From IMG/VR virus record IMGVR_UViG_3300030099_002874, positions 5,685-34,320 of that record: a DNA stretch of 28,636 bases, one strand, 5' to 3'. Numbering within the stretch: position 1 is the first letter of the stretch; each line of letters begins with the position of its first letter. Source of the DNA: a virus. A program made the position numbers and the translations under genes. This document shows, one piece after another, positions 11,231 to 19,027 of this stretch. The notes beneath the pieces were generated by a model, which was not told the DNA's origin, ran no database searches, and was given only the letters and a program-made list of their open reading frames with translations.

Positions 11231-11434
11231 ATGACTAGAAAAGATTATATTAAATTAGCTGAATTAATAAAAAAAAATGGTACAGCCGCAAATTTAAGAC
11301 GGGGTTTTACTTGGGTTATTACTACAGGTACTTTCATGAATGATCTATGCGATTATTTAAAAGAAGATAATCCTAAATTTAATGAAGTTATGTTTAGAGA
11401 GGCTACAGGCTCAATATTAAACAAAGAAGAATAA
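11231..11434 (+). CDS. Small island protein, 67 aa, unknown
   Basis: A 67-aa soluble protein with a helical start (MTRKDYIKLAELIKKNG), a TWVITTGTFMNDLCDYLKED middle and an acidic tail. Proteins of this length and style, with a DY-x-x-LA-x-x-I opening, occur widely in marine phages without known function. It has its own promoter, leader motif and terminator (11452-11482). It is the last of the accessory genes before the late region. Confidence 0.65.
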   Translation: MTRKDYIKLAELIKKNGTAANLRRGFTWVITTGTFMNDLCDYLKEDNPKFNEVMFREATGSILNKEE

Positions 11435-11451
11435 CATATAAAACTATACAC

Positions 11452-11482
11452 AAAGCCCTATGATCAAATATAGGGCTTTTTT
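11452..11482 (+). terminator. Rho-independent terminator before the late region
   Basis: AAAGCCCTAT (11452-11461) pairs with ATAGGGCTTT (11470-11479) in a 10-bp stem, loop of 8, then a T-run to 11482. It insulates the late region from the island. Confidence 0.85.
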
Positions 11483-11562
11483 AATGTCAAATAGTAGTGA
11501 ATTATATTCAATTATAGATCAATAGGTATTAGTTATATAAGTTTGGTAAGTGGGTATTTGGC

Positions 11563-11592
11563 TTGATGTAAAGGGTAAATACAAATTATTAT
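11563..11592 (+). promoter_or_regulatory. Candidate late promoter
   Basis: -35 TTGATG (11563-11568), 18-bp spacer, -10 TATTAT (11587-11592). It is the best plus-strand promoter between the island terminator and the virion operon. The TGTACA element lies about 80 bp downstream. Confidence 0.45.
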
Positions 11593-11640
11593 AACATTGA
11601 GATCATTTTCTTACAGAAAAGGTCTAAACAAGCCCTAATA

Positions 11641-11670
11641 CAGACAAAAAGAGACAAAAACAGACGTAAA
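11641..11670. repeat. Three tandem 10-bp repeats
   Basis: CAGACAAAAA, GAGACAAAAA and CAGACGTAAA follow each other with exact 10-bp phase, ending 2 bp before the TGTACA-N5-TGTACA element. The same pairing of a 10-bp phased array with this element occurs at 157-220. Confidence 0.5.
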
Positions 11671-11672
11671 AC

Positions 11673-11689
11673 TGTACAATAACTGTACA
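11673..11689. promoter_or_regulatory. Operator-like element TGTACA-N5-TGTACA (copy 3)
   Basis: TGTACA, ATAAC, TGTACA; the same spacing as the copies beside the integrase more than 11 kb away. A single further TGTACA is at 11783-11788. This links control of the late region with that of the integrase/tRNA end. Confidence 0.55.
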
Positions 11690-11770
11690 AAATAACAAAT
11701 AATGACAGAAAACAAGGCTTAAACACTGCCTATATTGTGCAAATACAGGCAAAAACACAAGCAGGCCACC

Positions 11771-11798
11771 CCCATGTACTGTTGTACATAAACATGGG
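11771..11798. repeat. Hairpin CCCATGT...ACATGGG
   Basis: CCCATGT (11771-11777) and ACATGGG (11792-11798) are perfect inverted copies. A nested ATGTAC-TGTT-GTACAT (11774-11789) offers an alternative fold. No T-run follows. Candidate protein-binding or processing site ahead of the terminase operon. Confidence 0.4.
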
Positions 11799-11918
11799 AA
11801 CTAATTTTAACTCAAAACAAACTTCCTAAAGGCTTTAAAAACGTCTATAGAAGAACAAACAAGCAACAGTTAACACATTATACTAGATAAGGACTAAAAA
11901 CGTTTCTACGGGCTAAAT

Positions 11919-12089
11919 ATGAGCAAAAAAAAACCTAAAAAACAAAAAAAAGACCCATTTAAAGAACTTGTGGACATGATGCAGAAGAAAACAAGATACC
12001 CAGAAAGTATGGGTAAGGGTCAAGTTAAGGGTAATGATGTGGCTAGGATTAGAGACATCTTGAATAATGAAGATAACAATTCCGTATAA
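11919..12089 (+). CDS. Small basic protein at start of the terminase operon, 56 aa
   Basis: ATG at 11919 to TAA at 12089. The N-terminus is very Lys-rich (KKKPKKQKK, residues 3-11). The rest is polar, with RYPESMGKGQVKGNDVARIR in the middle and an acidic end. It overlaps the large terminase start by 23 nt. Small basic proteins at this place occur in related podophages; it might help the terminase bind DNA, but the proper small subunit is probably the gene at 8478. No ribosome-binding site is visible. Confidence 0.6.
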   Translation: MSKKKPKKQKKDPFKELVDMMQKKTRYPESMGKGQVKGNDVARIRDILNNEDNNSV

Positions 12090-13317
12090 GCCTAGACAAC
12101 ACCAAATAGAAGTACACAATAAATTACAACGATTTAACGTACTAGTATGTCATAGACGATTTGGTAAAACTGTTCTTTGTATTAATGAGATACTAAAGAA
12201 GTGTTTAGAGAACAGATTATCTAGACCAAGATATTATTATATTGCCCCTACATACCAAATGGCAAAACGTACTGCATGGGATTACCTTAAAGAATATACA
12301 GGTGTATTACCAGATGTGCAGTATCACGAAACAGAATTAAGGGCTGATCTACCTAATGGTGGAAGAATACAGTTACTTGGTTGCGAGAGACCAGATAGTC
12401 TTAGAGGATTGTACATGGACGGAGTAATCTTAGACGAGGTTGCTCAGATGCCGACAAGACTTTGGACAGAGATTATTAGACCTGCTCTATCTGATAGAGA
12501 GGGTTTTATGATAGCAATAGGGACTCCCGCAGGACATAATGCTTTTTGGACTTTGTACGATCATGCAAATCATCAAGAAGATTGGTATGCAGAAACATTT
12601 AAAGCTAGTGATACAGGAATTATATCAGAACTAGAATTAAATGAAGCCAAGGCTTTAATGCCACCAGAAATATACGAGGCAGAATTTGAATGTAGTTTTG
12701 ACTCCTCTGCAATAGGATCAATATATGCAAGAGGTCTAAACAAGGCTGATGATGATGGTAGGGTAACAAAAGTACCTTATGATGAAAGTATAAAAGTAAA
12801 TACCTTTTGGGATTTAGGTATGGCAGATAAAACTGCTATATGGTTTGTCCAACAAAAAGGTAGTGCCTTTCACATCATAGACTATCTTGAAGATAGCGGT
12901 GAAAGTTTAGAATACTATGCTTCCGCACTCCAAGACAAAGGATATATTTACGATACACATTACCTACCTCACGATGCAAATGTGAGAGAAATAGGAACAG
13001 GTGTATCAAGACTAGAAACAGCACAAAGTTTAGGACTTAGAACGTCTATAGTTCCTAAATTGAGTATTGAAGATGGTATCAACGCAGTTAGAATGATTCT
13101 AAGTAGGTGTTGGTTTGACCATGAAAAGTGCAAAGATGGACTAGATGCACTTCGTCAATACAGATGGGCTACAACAGAAAAAGGTGAAGCAAAAAACAGA
13201 CCCGTCCACGATTGGACATCGCATAGTGCCGATAGTTTTAGGTACTTTGCAGTAGGAAAAAATCAATCAAGTGAATGGAGTACAGAAATTGAGTACCCGC
13301 AACTAGGAATTATTTAA
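12067..13317 (+). CDS. terL: Terminase large subunit
   Basis: The 416-aa packaging motor and nuclease. The ATPase part shows Walker A HRRFGKT (29-35), Walker B VILDE (120-124) and the coupling motif IGTPAG (151-156). The RNase H-like nuclease part has acidic residues D249 (FWDLG), D303 (PHDAN) and D389 (HSADSF). It works at the portal to pump DNA into the prohead and cut it. It overlaps the 56-aa gene by 23 nt at its start and the portal by one base (TAATG) at its end. Length is normal for the compact podovirus type. Head-full versus cos packaging cannot be told from the sequence alone. Confidence 0.95.
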   Translation: MKITIPYKPRQHQIEVHNKLQRFNVLVCHRRFGKTVLCINEILKKCLENRLSRPRYYYIAPTYQMAKRTAWDYLKEYTGVLPDVQYHETELRADLPNGGRIQLLGCERPDSLRGLYMDGVILDEVAQMPTRLWTEIIRPALSDREGFMIAIGTPAGHNAFWTLYDHANHQEDWYAETFKASDTGIISELELNEAKALMPPEIYEAEFECSFDSSAIGSIYARGLNKADDDGRVTKVPYDESIKVNTFWDLGMADKTAIWFVQQKGSAFHIIDYLEDSGESLEYYASALQDKGYIYDTHYLPHDANVREIGTGVSRLETAQSLGLRTSIVPKLSIEDGINAVRMILSRCWFDHEKCKDGLDALRQYRWATTEKGEAKNRPVHDWTSHSADSFRYFAVGKNQSSEWSTEIEYPQLGII

Positions 13318-15296
13318 TGGCAAAATTATCAAAGACAAAATTATTATCTTTAATATCACAGGAAGTACAAAACTCTTTAGGGTTTTATTCTAGTGAACTA
13401 GCAACACAAAGAAAAGAAGCAATAAAATATTATTTAGGCGAGCCTTTTGGTAATGAAACAGAGGGTAGGTCTAGTGTAGTAAGTCAAGATTTGCTTGAAG
13501 TAGTTGAGGCAATCCTCCCGAGCCTCATGCGTATGTTTACGCAACAAGACAAAATAGTTAATTTTGATCCAACACAACCGCAAGACGTTCCTTACGCAGA
13601 TCAAATATCTGATTATTGCAATCACATTTTTACAAAAGATAATAATGGATTTAGCATACTGCACAGCATGTTCAAAACAGCACTGCTACAAAAAAATGGT
13701 TTTTGTAAAGTGTATTGGAAAACATCTAAAGAGCAGAAAAAAGAATCATATAAAAATTTAACAGAAGCAGAATACCAAGCATTGCTTATAGATAGCGAAG
13801 TAGAAATTATTGGTGTTGATAGCAGAGAAGAGGACATGATGGGTATGCCTCAAACTGTATATGATGTAGAAGTTAAAAGAGTAGAAGATTATTCTAGAGT
13901 ACAAATAGACCCTGTACCACCAGAAGAAGTATTAGTAAGCAAAAGAGCAACATCATTACAAGATTGTGATTTCATTGCACAGCGAGTAATGAAAACTGTA
14001 TCTGAACTTATAGATATGGGCTACGATAGAAAACAGGTTGAGAGTCTTCCTGCAAGTGAAGAGCAAATATTTAATACCGAAGCTGTTGTAAGAAGAAGTT
14101 ACGATGATGAAACTACTGATCTAGATGCAAGCATGATTGACCCTGCACTAAGGGTTGTTCAGATCACTGAATGTTACATGAAAGTGGACATGGACGGAGA
14201 CGGAATTGCAGAGTTAAGAAAAATTACAGTAGGTGGTAGTGGTTATAACAATTATGTAATCTTAGAAAACGAAGAAATACCCCTTATACCTTTTGCAATG
14301 GTATGTGCAATACCAATGCCATTTCGTTTTTTTGGATTATCATTTTATGATCTTCTTGCAGACTTACAATTAGTTAAAACAACTATTCTTAGAAATACAC
14401 TAGACAATATGTATTTCCAAAATAATGCTAGAACGATTGTTGTTGACGGACAAGCAAACCTAGATGATCTACTGACAAGCAGAGCAGGTGGTATAGTTAG
14501 AGTAAAAAATCCTAACGCAGTAACACCACTACAAACTCCTAACTTCTTAAACGATGGTTTAGCGATGCTTGGTAAGATAGAAGAATTAAAAGAACAACGA
14601 TCTGGTGTACCAAAACAAAACTTAGGACTTAATCCAGACACAATTAATAAATCACATACGACAGCAACATCTGTAAATCAAATGATGCAAGCCTCAACTC
14701 AAAGAGTAGAGTTAATAGCAAGAAACTTTGCAGAAGGTGTAAAAGATATATTTAAAAATATACTAGCGATTGTTTGTGAGTACCAAGACCAAGAAAGAAT
14801 TATACGTCTTCGTGGACAGTTTGTACCTATGAATCCTAGAGAGTGGTCAACTAAATACGAAGCTACTGTACAAGTAGGACTTGGAACAGGAAACCAAGAC
14901 CAACGATTACAAGTTTTACAACAAGTATTAAACGTACAAGAAAAGTTAATACAAGCAGGTGGTATGGGAACATTAGTTACCCCGCAAAATGTTTACAACA
15001 CACTACAAAAATATTTAGAAAACGCAGGTTACAAAGATGCAAGTCAATTTTTTGTTAACCCTGCAACTGTGCCACCGCAACCACAACAACCTAAACAGCC
15101 TGACCCTGCAATTAAATTAGCAGGAGATCAAATAGAACTGCAAAGACAAAAAGCAATGGCGGACATGGATATTAAAAACAGAAAACTTGAACTTGACGAG
15201 CAAAGACTTGCCGCACAAATAATTAAAGATCAAAACGTAGAAAGTTTAGAAAAAGAAAAACTAGCAAGTAAGATTATAGAGCAAGGAATTAATTAA
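13317..15296 (+). CDS. Portal protein (P22/SU10-like)
   Basis: A 659-aa portal, the dodecameric ring at the capsid vertex through which DNA passes. The N-terminal region is typical of podovirus portals of the P22/SU10 group (RKEAIKYYLGEP near residue 32, then SSVVSQDLLEVVEAILPSLM, about 52-71). It is long for a portal. The C-terminus has a Pro/Gln linker (about 582-592) and then a long charged helix, which could form a barrel inside the capsid. Start by TAATG overlap with the terminase; end by TAATG overlap with the next gene. Confidence 0.9.
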   Translation: MAKLSKTKLLSLISQEVQNSLGFYSSELATQRKEAIKYYLGEPFGNETEGRSSVVSQDLLEVVEAILPSLMRMFTQQDKIVNFDPTQPQDVPYADQISDYCNHIFTKDNNGFSILHSMFKTALLQKNGFCKVYWKTSKEQKKESYKNLTEAEYQALLIDSEVEIIGVDSREEDMMGMPQTVYDVEVKRVEDYSRVQIDPVPPEEVLVSKRATSLQDCDFIAQRVMKTVSELIDMGYDRKQVESLPASEEQIFNTEAVVRRSYDDETTDLDASMIDPALRVVQITECYMKVDMDGDGIAELRKITVGGSGYNNYVILENEEIPLIPFAMVCAIPMPFRFFGLSFYDLLADLQLVKTTILRNTLDNMYFQNNARTIVVDGQANLDDLLTSRAGGIVRVKNPNAVTPLQTPNFLNDGLAMLGKIEELKEQRSGVPKQNLGLNPDTINKSHTTATSVNQMMQASTQRVELIARNFAEGVKDIFKNILAIVCEYQDQERIIRLRGQFVPMNPREWSTKYEATVQVGLGTGNQDQRLQVLQQVLNVQEKLIQAGGMGTLVTPQNVYNTLQKYLENAGYKDASQFFVNPATVPPQPQQPKQPDPAIKLAGDQIELQRQKAMADMDIKNRKLELDEQRLAAQIIKDQNVESLEKEKLASKIIEQGIN

Positions 15297-16243
15297 TGAG
15301 TATATTTACACCATTTAGAGATACGAAAACTGCACAAAATATAATTGATGATTATATTAGTGGTAACAACGCACCAACACCAAATGTAAATAGTGCAGGA
15401 GTATTTCGTAATCCTTTTTTTGACTTACGAACTGAACAAGAAAATGCAGGCACACTAGACCCATCAGCATTATACCCTAATCCACAATTAGATTTTACAG
15501 CAACACAACCACCAAACGATCCTTGCCCAGAGGGTTTCATGTTAGTTGACGGAGTATGTCAACCAATAGAACAATTTGGTCAATCTGTGTATGATGAAAA
15601 TAGTGGTGGTGACGACAATGTAGAAGAAAGACCTTACATGTCTATAGATCAAATGCGTAATGCAAGTGATGAAGATTTGTTAGATTATCTTACAAATGGT
15701 TTTTTAAAAAATAGTCTTCTTGGATATTTACCAAGCAAAGGAACAGAAGTTACAATGAAAGGCGGAATGATGCCTTTATATTTCCAATTACCTTTTGGTA
15801 AACAAAATGAAATGAGACAAAACTTTATTATGACAGAGTTAATGAAGAGAGGATATTTTACAGGCAACTTTGATAAAAACCAAAATCCAATATTTGATAT
15901 TGGTAATAAAAACATGAATACAAATACAGGTGGTATAGAAAGTGCATTACCACAAAATACACTAGGTCAACCTGTTACTGATGTATTTGGAGACACATAT
16001 CAACAAGTTTTAAATGATGGAAGTGGCAACACAGGATATACATTTACTTCTGGCACACCATTACCTGCTGTTTCACAACAAACACAAGGCGGTGTAAATT
16101 ACGGAACAGGTAGAGGTGGTACATCTGATAATCAAATGCAAAGAGGAAACGTAGTTGTAAACAATCAAACAATACAACAAGCAACAGATAATATTAATCA
16201 AGCATTGGCAGATAGAGACAGAGGAATACAAAGAGGATTTTAG
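15296..16243 (+). CDS. Unknown virion-region protein with CPEGF/DGVCQP motif
   Basis: A 315-aa low-complexity protein rich in Asn, Gln, Gly and Thr. It contains PCPEGFMLVDGVCQP (about residues 77-91), a Cys-Cys motif that often occurs in proteins between portal and scaffold in marine podophages. The middle has an LDYLTNGFLKNSLLGYLPSK stretch. The end is a Gln/Asn-rich region and a helix. It may be a minor head protein; no function is established here. Overlaps by one base at both ends. Confidence 0.8.
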   Translation: MSIFTPFRDTKTAQNIIDDYISGNNAPTPNVNSAGVFRNPFFDLRTEQENAGTLDPSALYPNPQLDFTATQPPNDPCPEGFMLVDGVCQPIEQFGQSVYDENSGGDDNVEERPYMSIDQMRNASDEDLLDYLTNGFLKNSLLGYLPSKGTEVTMKGGMMPLYFQLPFGKQNEMRQNFIMTELMKRGYFTGNFDKNQNPIFDIGNKNMNTNTGGIESALPQNTLGQPVTDVFGDTYQQVLNDGSGNTGYTFTSGTPLPAVSQQTQGGVNYGTGRGGTSDNQMQRGNVVVNNQTIQQATDNINQALADRDRGIQRGF

Positions 16244-16488
16244 TGGATTTAGAAAAAGAAAAACAACGAGGAATTAAAGCTAAACAAATATTAGAAGATG
16301 AAATGTTTGTTGAAGCAGTACAAAAAGTTTCAAGTGAATTAGACAACGAATGGGTTAATTCACCTGTAAGAGACACAGAGGGACGAGAAAAAATTTACAT
16401 GATGAAAAAAATGTTAAATGTCCTTTTGGTGCAACTAAAATCTGTAATGGAAACAGGAACACTTGCTTCCAAGCAGATTGATAAATAA
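16243..16488 (+). CDS. Small helical head-region protein, 81 aa
   Basis: Starts with GTG at 16243, sharing a base with the previous stop. The charged helices (KEKQRGIKAKQILEDEMFVE, then DTEGREKIYMMKKMLNVLLV) match small proteins placed just before the scaffold gene in many phages; their function is not known. A likely coiled coil would suit a role in head assembly. Confidence 0.75.
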   Translation: MDLEKEKQRGIKAKQILEDEMFVEAVQKVSSELDNEWVNSPVRDTEGREKIYMMKKMLNVLLVQLKSVMETGTLASKQIDK

Positions 16489-16507
16489 TCTAAACTAAGG
16501 AGTTACA

Positions 16508-17524
16508 ATGGCAGACACACCTGCACAGGAATCTGCTGTTTCAAAACCAACCTATAAAACAGATGAAACAGCAAAGGCTTTCGCCACCCTTTTAAATAAC
16601 GAGACTGCAAGGAGCGAAGAGCCAACAACAGAAGTATCAGAAAGTAAAGAAAGTGATCTTGTAGAAGACAACACGGAACTTACGGCAGACGATATAGATG
16701 TTAACGACATAGTAGATAACGAAGAAGCTACTTCTACTAGTGAAGAGACACTTTACGAAGTTACTGTCAATGGACAGAAACAACAAGTTACCCTCGATGA
16801 ACTAATGAAAGGCTACTCTAGGGAATCAGACTATACTAAAAAAACGATGGAGCTAAGTGATAAGCGAAAAGAAATTGATGGCTTACAATCAAACTTAGCA
16901 AAAGAGTTAGAAGCGGTCAAAAACTCTCGTTCTTATTATGCAGAGCAATTAGATGAATTTTCTAAACAGTTAGGCAGTAAACAAGAGGATATAAATTGGG
17001 ATCAACTTTATCAAGAAGACCCTGCTGAGTATGTACGCAAAAAAGCAGAGTCAGACAGAAATAAAGAGTTGTTGCAAAAAGCACAAGCTGAACAACAACG
17101 TCTTCAAGAAGAACAACGACTAGAGCAACAAAAAGTCTATGACGAATATATTGCAAAAGAACGTCAGTTACTTGAAGAAAAATTACCAATCTATAAAAAC
17201 AAAGAGAAGAGGGATCAGTTTGTTAATAATTTAAAAGTTTACGCAAAAGAAAATGGTTACTCAGATCAAGAACTTGCAATGATGGTAGATCATCGTGCAG
17301 TATTGATGTTAGCTGATGCTTATAAATACGATCAGTTAAAGAAAACCAAACTCTCTGGTAAAAAAGTTAACAACCCTCCTAAAATTGTTCGTCCTAATGC
17401 TTCCAATGTCAATGAAAGTTCTGAAAAAGAAGTAAAACATAATAACAGAATGAAGAGATTGAAAAAAACAGGATCAATTCGTGACGCACAATCGGTGCTG
17501 AAAGAATTGGTATTCAACAAATAA
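16508..17524 (+). CDS. Capsid scaffolding protein
   Basis: A 338-aa, strongly charged protein with an acidic first 80 residues. Then comes TLYEVTVNGQKQQVTLDELM and KGYSRESDYTKK (81-112), the conserved opening of this scaffold type, then a long coiled coil (about 113-215) and a basic C-terminus, which in scaffolds binds the coat protein. It stands directly before the major capsid gene. The ribosome-binding site AAGGAG, 6 nt before ATG, is one of the strongest in the window, as expected for a gene needed in large amounts. No protease is seen nearby, so scaffold is probably released, not cleaved. Confidence 0.88.
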   Translation: MADTPAQESAVSKPTYKTDETAKAFATLLNNETARSEEPTTEVSESKESDLVEDNTELTADDIDVNDIVDNEEATSTSEETLYEVTVNGQKQQVTLDELMKGYSRESDYTKKTMELSDKRKEIDGLQSNLAKELEAVKNSRSYYAEQLDEFSKQLGSKQEDINWDQLYQEDPAEYVRKKAESDRNKELLQKAQAEQQRLQEEQRLEQQKVYDEYIAKERQLLEEKLPIYKNKEKRDQFVNNLKVYAKENGYSDQELAMMVDHRAVLMLADAYKYDQLKKTKLSGKKVNNPPKIVRPNASNVNESSEKEVKHNNRMKRLKKTGSIRDAQSVLKELVFNK

Positions 17525-17534
17525 GGAGTAATCT

Positions 17535-18509
17535 ATGGCTGTACCTAATAATACAGTAGAGACCTTTGATCGTGTTGGTATAAGAGAAGATTTAGCTGAT
17601 GTTATCTATAACATAGCACCAACTGAAACACCTTTTATGTCAAATGCGGCAAGCGGTACTGCGGCTCAAACTTTACATGAGTGGCAAACAGACGGACTAG
17701 CGGCAGTTGGAACAAATGCTCAAAAAGAGGGCGATGATTATGCACTCGGAAGTAGAGCGGCAACTGTAAGACTAAATAACAACACACAAATCTCAGCTAA
17801 AACAGTAGGTGTGTCTGGCTCAGACCAAGCGGTAACAAACGCAGGTAGAGGAGACGAACTAGCTTACCAATTAGCAAAAATGGGTAAAGAACTCAAAAGA
17901 GATATTGAACATGCTAACATTGGTATTGAAAATGCAAAAGCATCTGGTTCATCTGGCACTGCTAGAGAATCAGCATCAGTAGGAACTTGGTACGGAGGTA
18001 ACGAGGCAGGAACATCAAGCTCTGCAGGTAATTTCTCTGTAGGTGGTTCACCATCTGCTTCACCAGCAGGTACAGGTGCAACTGCTATTGCAGGTGGTAC
18101 TAACAGAACTTTTACAGAAGCATTGTTAAAAGCAGGACTTAAAAAATGTTACGAACTAGGTGGAAACCCAGACGTAGTATTAATGTCTGCTTCACACAAA
18201 CAATTAGCATCTGCTTTTTCTGGTGTAGCAACTCTATACAAAAATGCTGATGACAGAACTGTTATCGGTGCTGTTGATGTTTATGTATCTGATTTTGGCG
18301 AAGTAAGTTTCGTTCCAGACAGACATCAAAACGCAAACAGAGTTGATATTTTGGAAATGGACAAATGGGAAATTTCTTACCTAAGACCATTCCAAACAAA
18401 AGAATTAGCATCATCTGGTGACAACGAGAAAAGACTACTCTTAGCTGAGTGGACTTTAACTGCAAGATCACCAAATGCTAACTTTGGTATTTTTAACTTA
18501 ACTGCATAA
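17535..18509 (+). CDS. Major capsid protein
   Basis: The 324-aa coat protein belongs to the SU10-like/DUF5309 group with the HK97 fold. The N-terminal VGIREDLADVIYNIAPTETP (13-32) and the C-terminal segments VYVSDFGEVSFVPDRH and DILEMDKWEISYLRPF are diagnostic. A Gly/Ser/Ala-rich insertion lies around residues 135-190. AAGGAG precedes the ATG by 8 nt, giving strong translation. A stable hairpin follows at 18527-18549. Length and position directly after the scaffold confirm the call. Confidence 0.92.
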   Translation: MAVPNNTVETFDRVGIREDLADVIYNIAPTETPFMSNAASGTAAQTLHEWQTDGLAAVGTNAQKEGDDYALGSRAATVRLNNNTQISAKTVGVSGSDQAVTNAGRGDELAYQLAKMGKELKRDIEHANIGIENAKASGSSGTARESASVGTWYGGNEAGTSSSAGNFSVGGSPSASPAGTGATAIAGGTNRTFTEALLKAGLKKCYELGGNPDVVLMSASHKQLASAFSGVATLYKNADDRTVIGAVDVYVSDFGEVSFVPDRHQNANRVDILEMDKWEISYLRPFQTKELASSGDNEKRLLLAEWTLTARSPNANFGIFNLTA

Positions 18510-18526
18510 TTTTTGTAGAAAAGGAT

Positions 18527-18549
18527 TAGGAGGGGAATAGCCCCTCCTA
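18527..18549 (+). terminator. Strong GC-rich hairpin after the capsid gene
   Basis: TAGGAGGGG (18527-18535), AATAG loop, CCCCTCCTA (18541-18549): a 9-bp perfect stem in very AT-rich DNA, with only a short TTT after it. It is probably a partial terminator or an RNA-end stabiliser that sets high capsid and lower tail expression. Confidence 0.65.
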
Positions 18550-18577
18550 TTTAACACATAAACACATAGGATAAATC

Positions 18578-18682
18578 ATGCGTGGAATGAAAAAAAGAGT
18601 AAACAAAAAAAAGTCTCCTATTTTTGCTAGTAGCAAAAAGAAGAAAAAAGGTATGAAAAAGAGAGCAAAGAAAAAAAAATAA
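18578..18682 (+). CDS. Lys/Arg-rich 34-aa peptide
   Basis: ATG at 18578 to TAA at 18682, ending directly at the next ATG. About 20 of 34 residues are Lys or Arg (start MRGMKKRVNKKK, end KKRAKKKK) around a short SPIFASS. Its fit between the capsid hairpin and the next gene supports reality. A DNA-binding or capsid-lining peptide is a fair guess; none is shown. Confidence 0.6.
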   Translation: MRGMKKRVNKKKSPIFASSKKKKKGMKKRAKKKK

Positions 18683-19027
18683 ATGAGTAAAAAACTTTGG
18701 ATTGATAACAAAAATAGCGACTCGGTTATCAAAACAAAAATGCACATTGACGAGTCAGAAAACAAATATCATTTTGAAGATGTGCAAGATATTAAACCAA
18801 TATTAGAACGTAATCAATTAGAGTCAAAAAACGATCTATATAAAGTTCGTGGTATGCAAGATGCCAAAATGTATAAAGTAGCATCAATACCTCTAATTGT
18901 TGTGCAACAACTTGCACAGCAAGGAATTATGTCAAATGCAGGTCGCATTATTGACAAAGACAGATTTAAAAAGTGGTTAAACAACCCAGATAATAAACAC
19001 TTTAGGATTTATAAAGGAAATGTATAA
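18683..19027 (+). CDS. Conserved podovirus virion-region protein, 114 aa
   Basis: A basic soluble protein. Its best part is KYHFEDVQDIKPILERNQLE (31-50) followed by IPLIVVQQLAQQGIMSNAGR and DRFKKWLNNPDNKHFRIYKG at the end. Proteins of this type lie between the capsid and tail-adaptor genes in T7-like and SU10-like podoviruses; their exact role is not known to me. It shares one base with the adaptor gene. Confidence 0.7.
   Translation: MSKKLWIDNKNSDSVIKTKMHIDESENKYHFEDVQDIKPILERNQLESKNDLYKVRGMQDAKMYKVASIPLIVVQQLAQQGIMSNAGRIIDKDRFKKWLNNPDNKHFRIYKGNV

Larger units (their letters stand above)
11483..11918. other. Non-coding late-control / packaging region
   Basis: These 436 bp have no convincing ORF. 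They hold a candidate late promoter (11563-11592), three tandem 10-bp repeats of the type (C/G)AGACAAAAA (11641-11670) with a further TACAGGCAAAAA at 11744, the third TGTACA-N5-TGTACA element, a hairpin at 11771-11798, and TAAAAACGT at 11836 and 11895. Because it lies directly before the terminase genes it could contain the packaging start, an origin, or the late-gene switch. Confidence 0.5.

Noticed and set aside
11913-12119. Minus-strand ORF of 68 codons over the terminase start
   Set aside because: Reverse-strand shadow of the Lys-rich start of the 56-aa gene; a run of Phe/Leu from poly-A.
13434-14641. Minus-strand ORFs of 70-98 codons inside the portal gene
   Set aside because: They lie wholly inside the long, well-supported portal frame, have no ribosome-binding site and give no recognisable protein.
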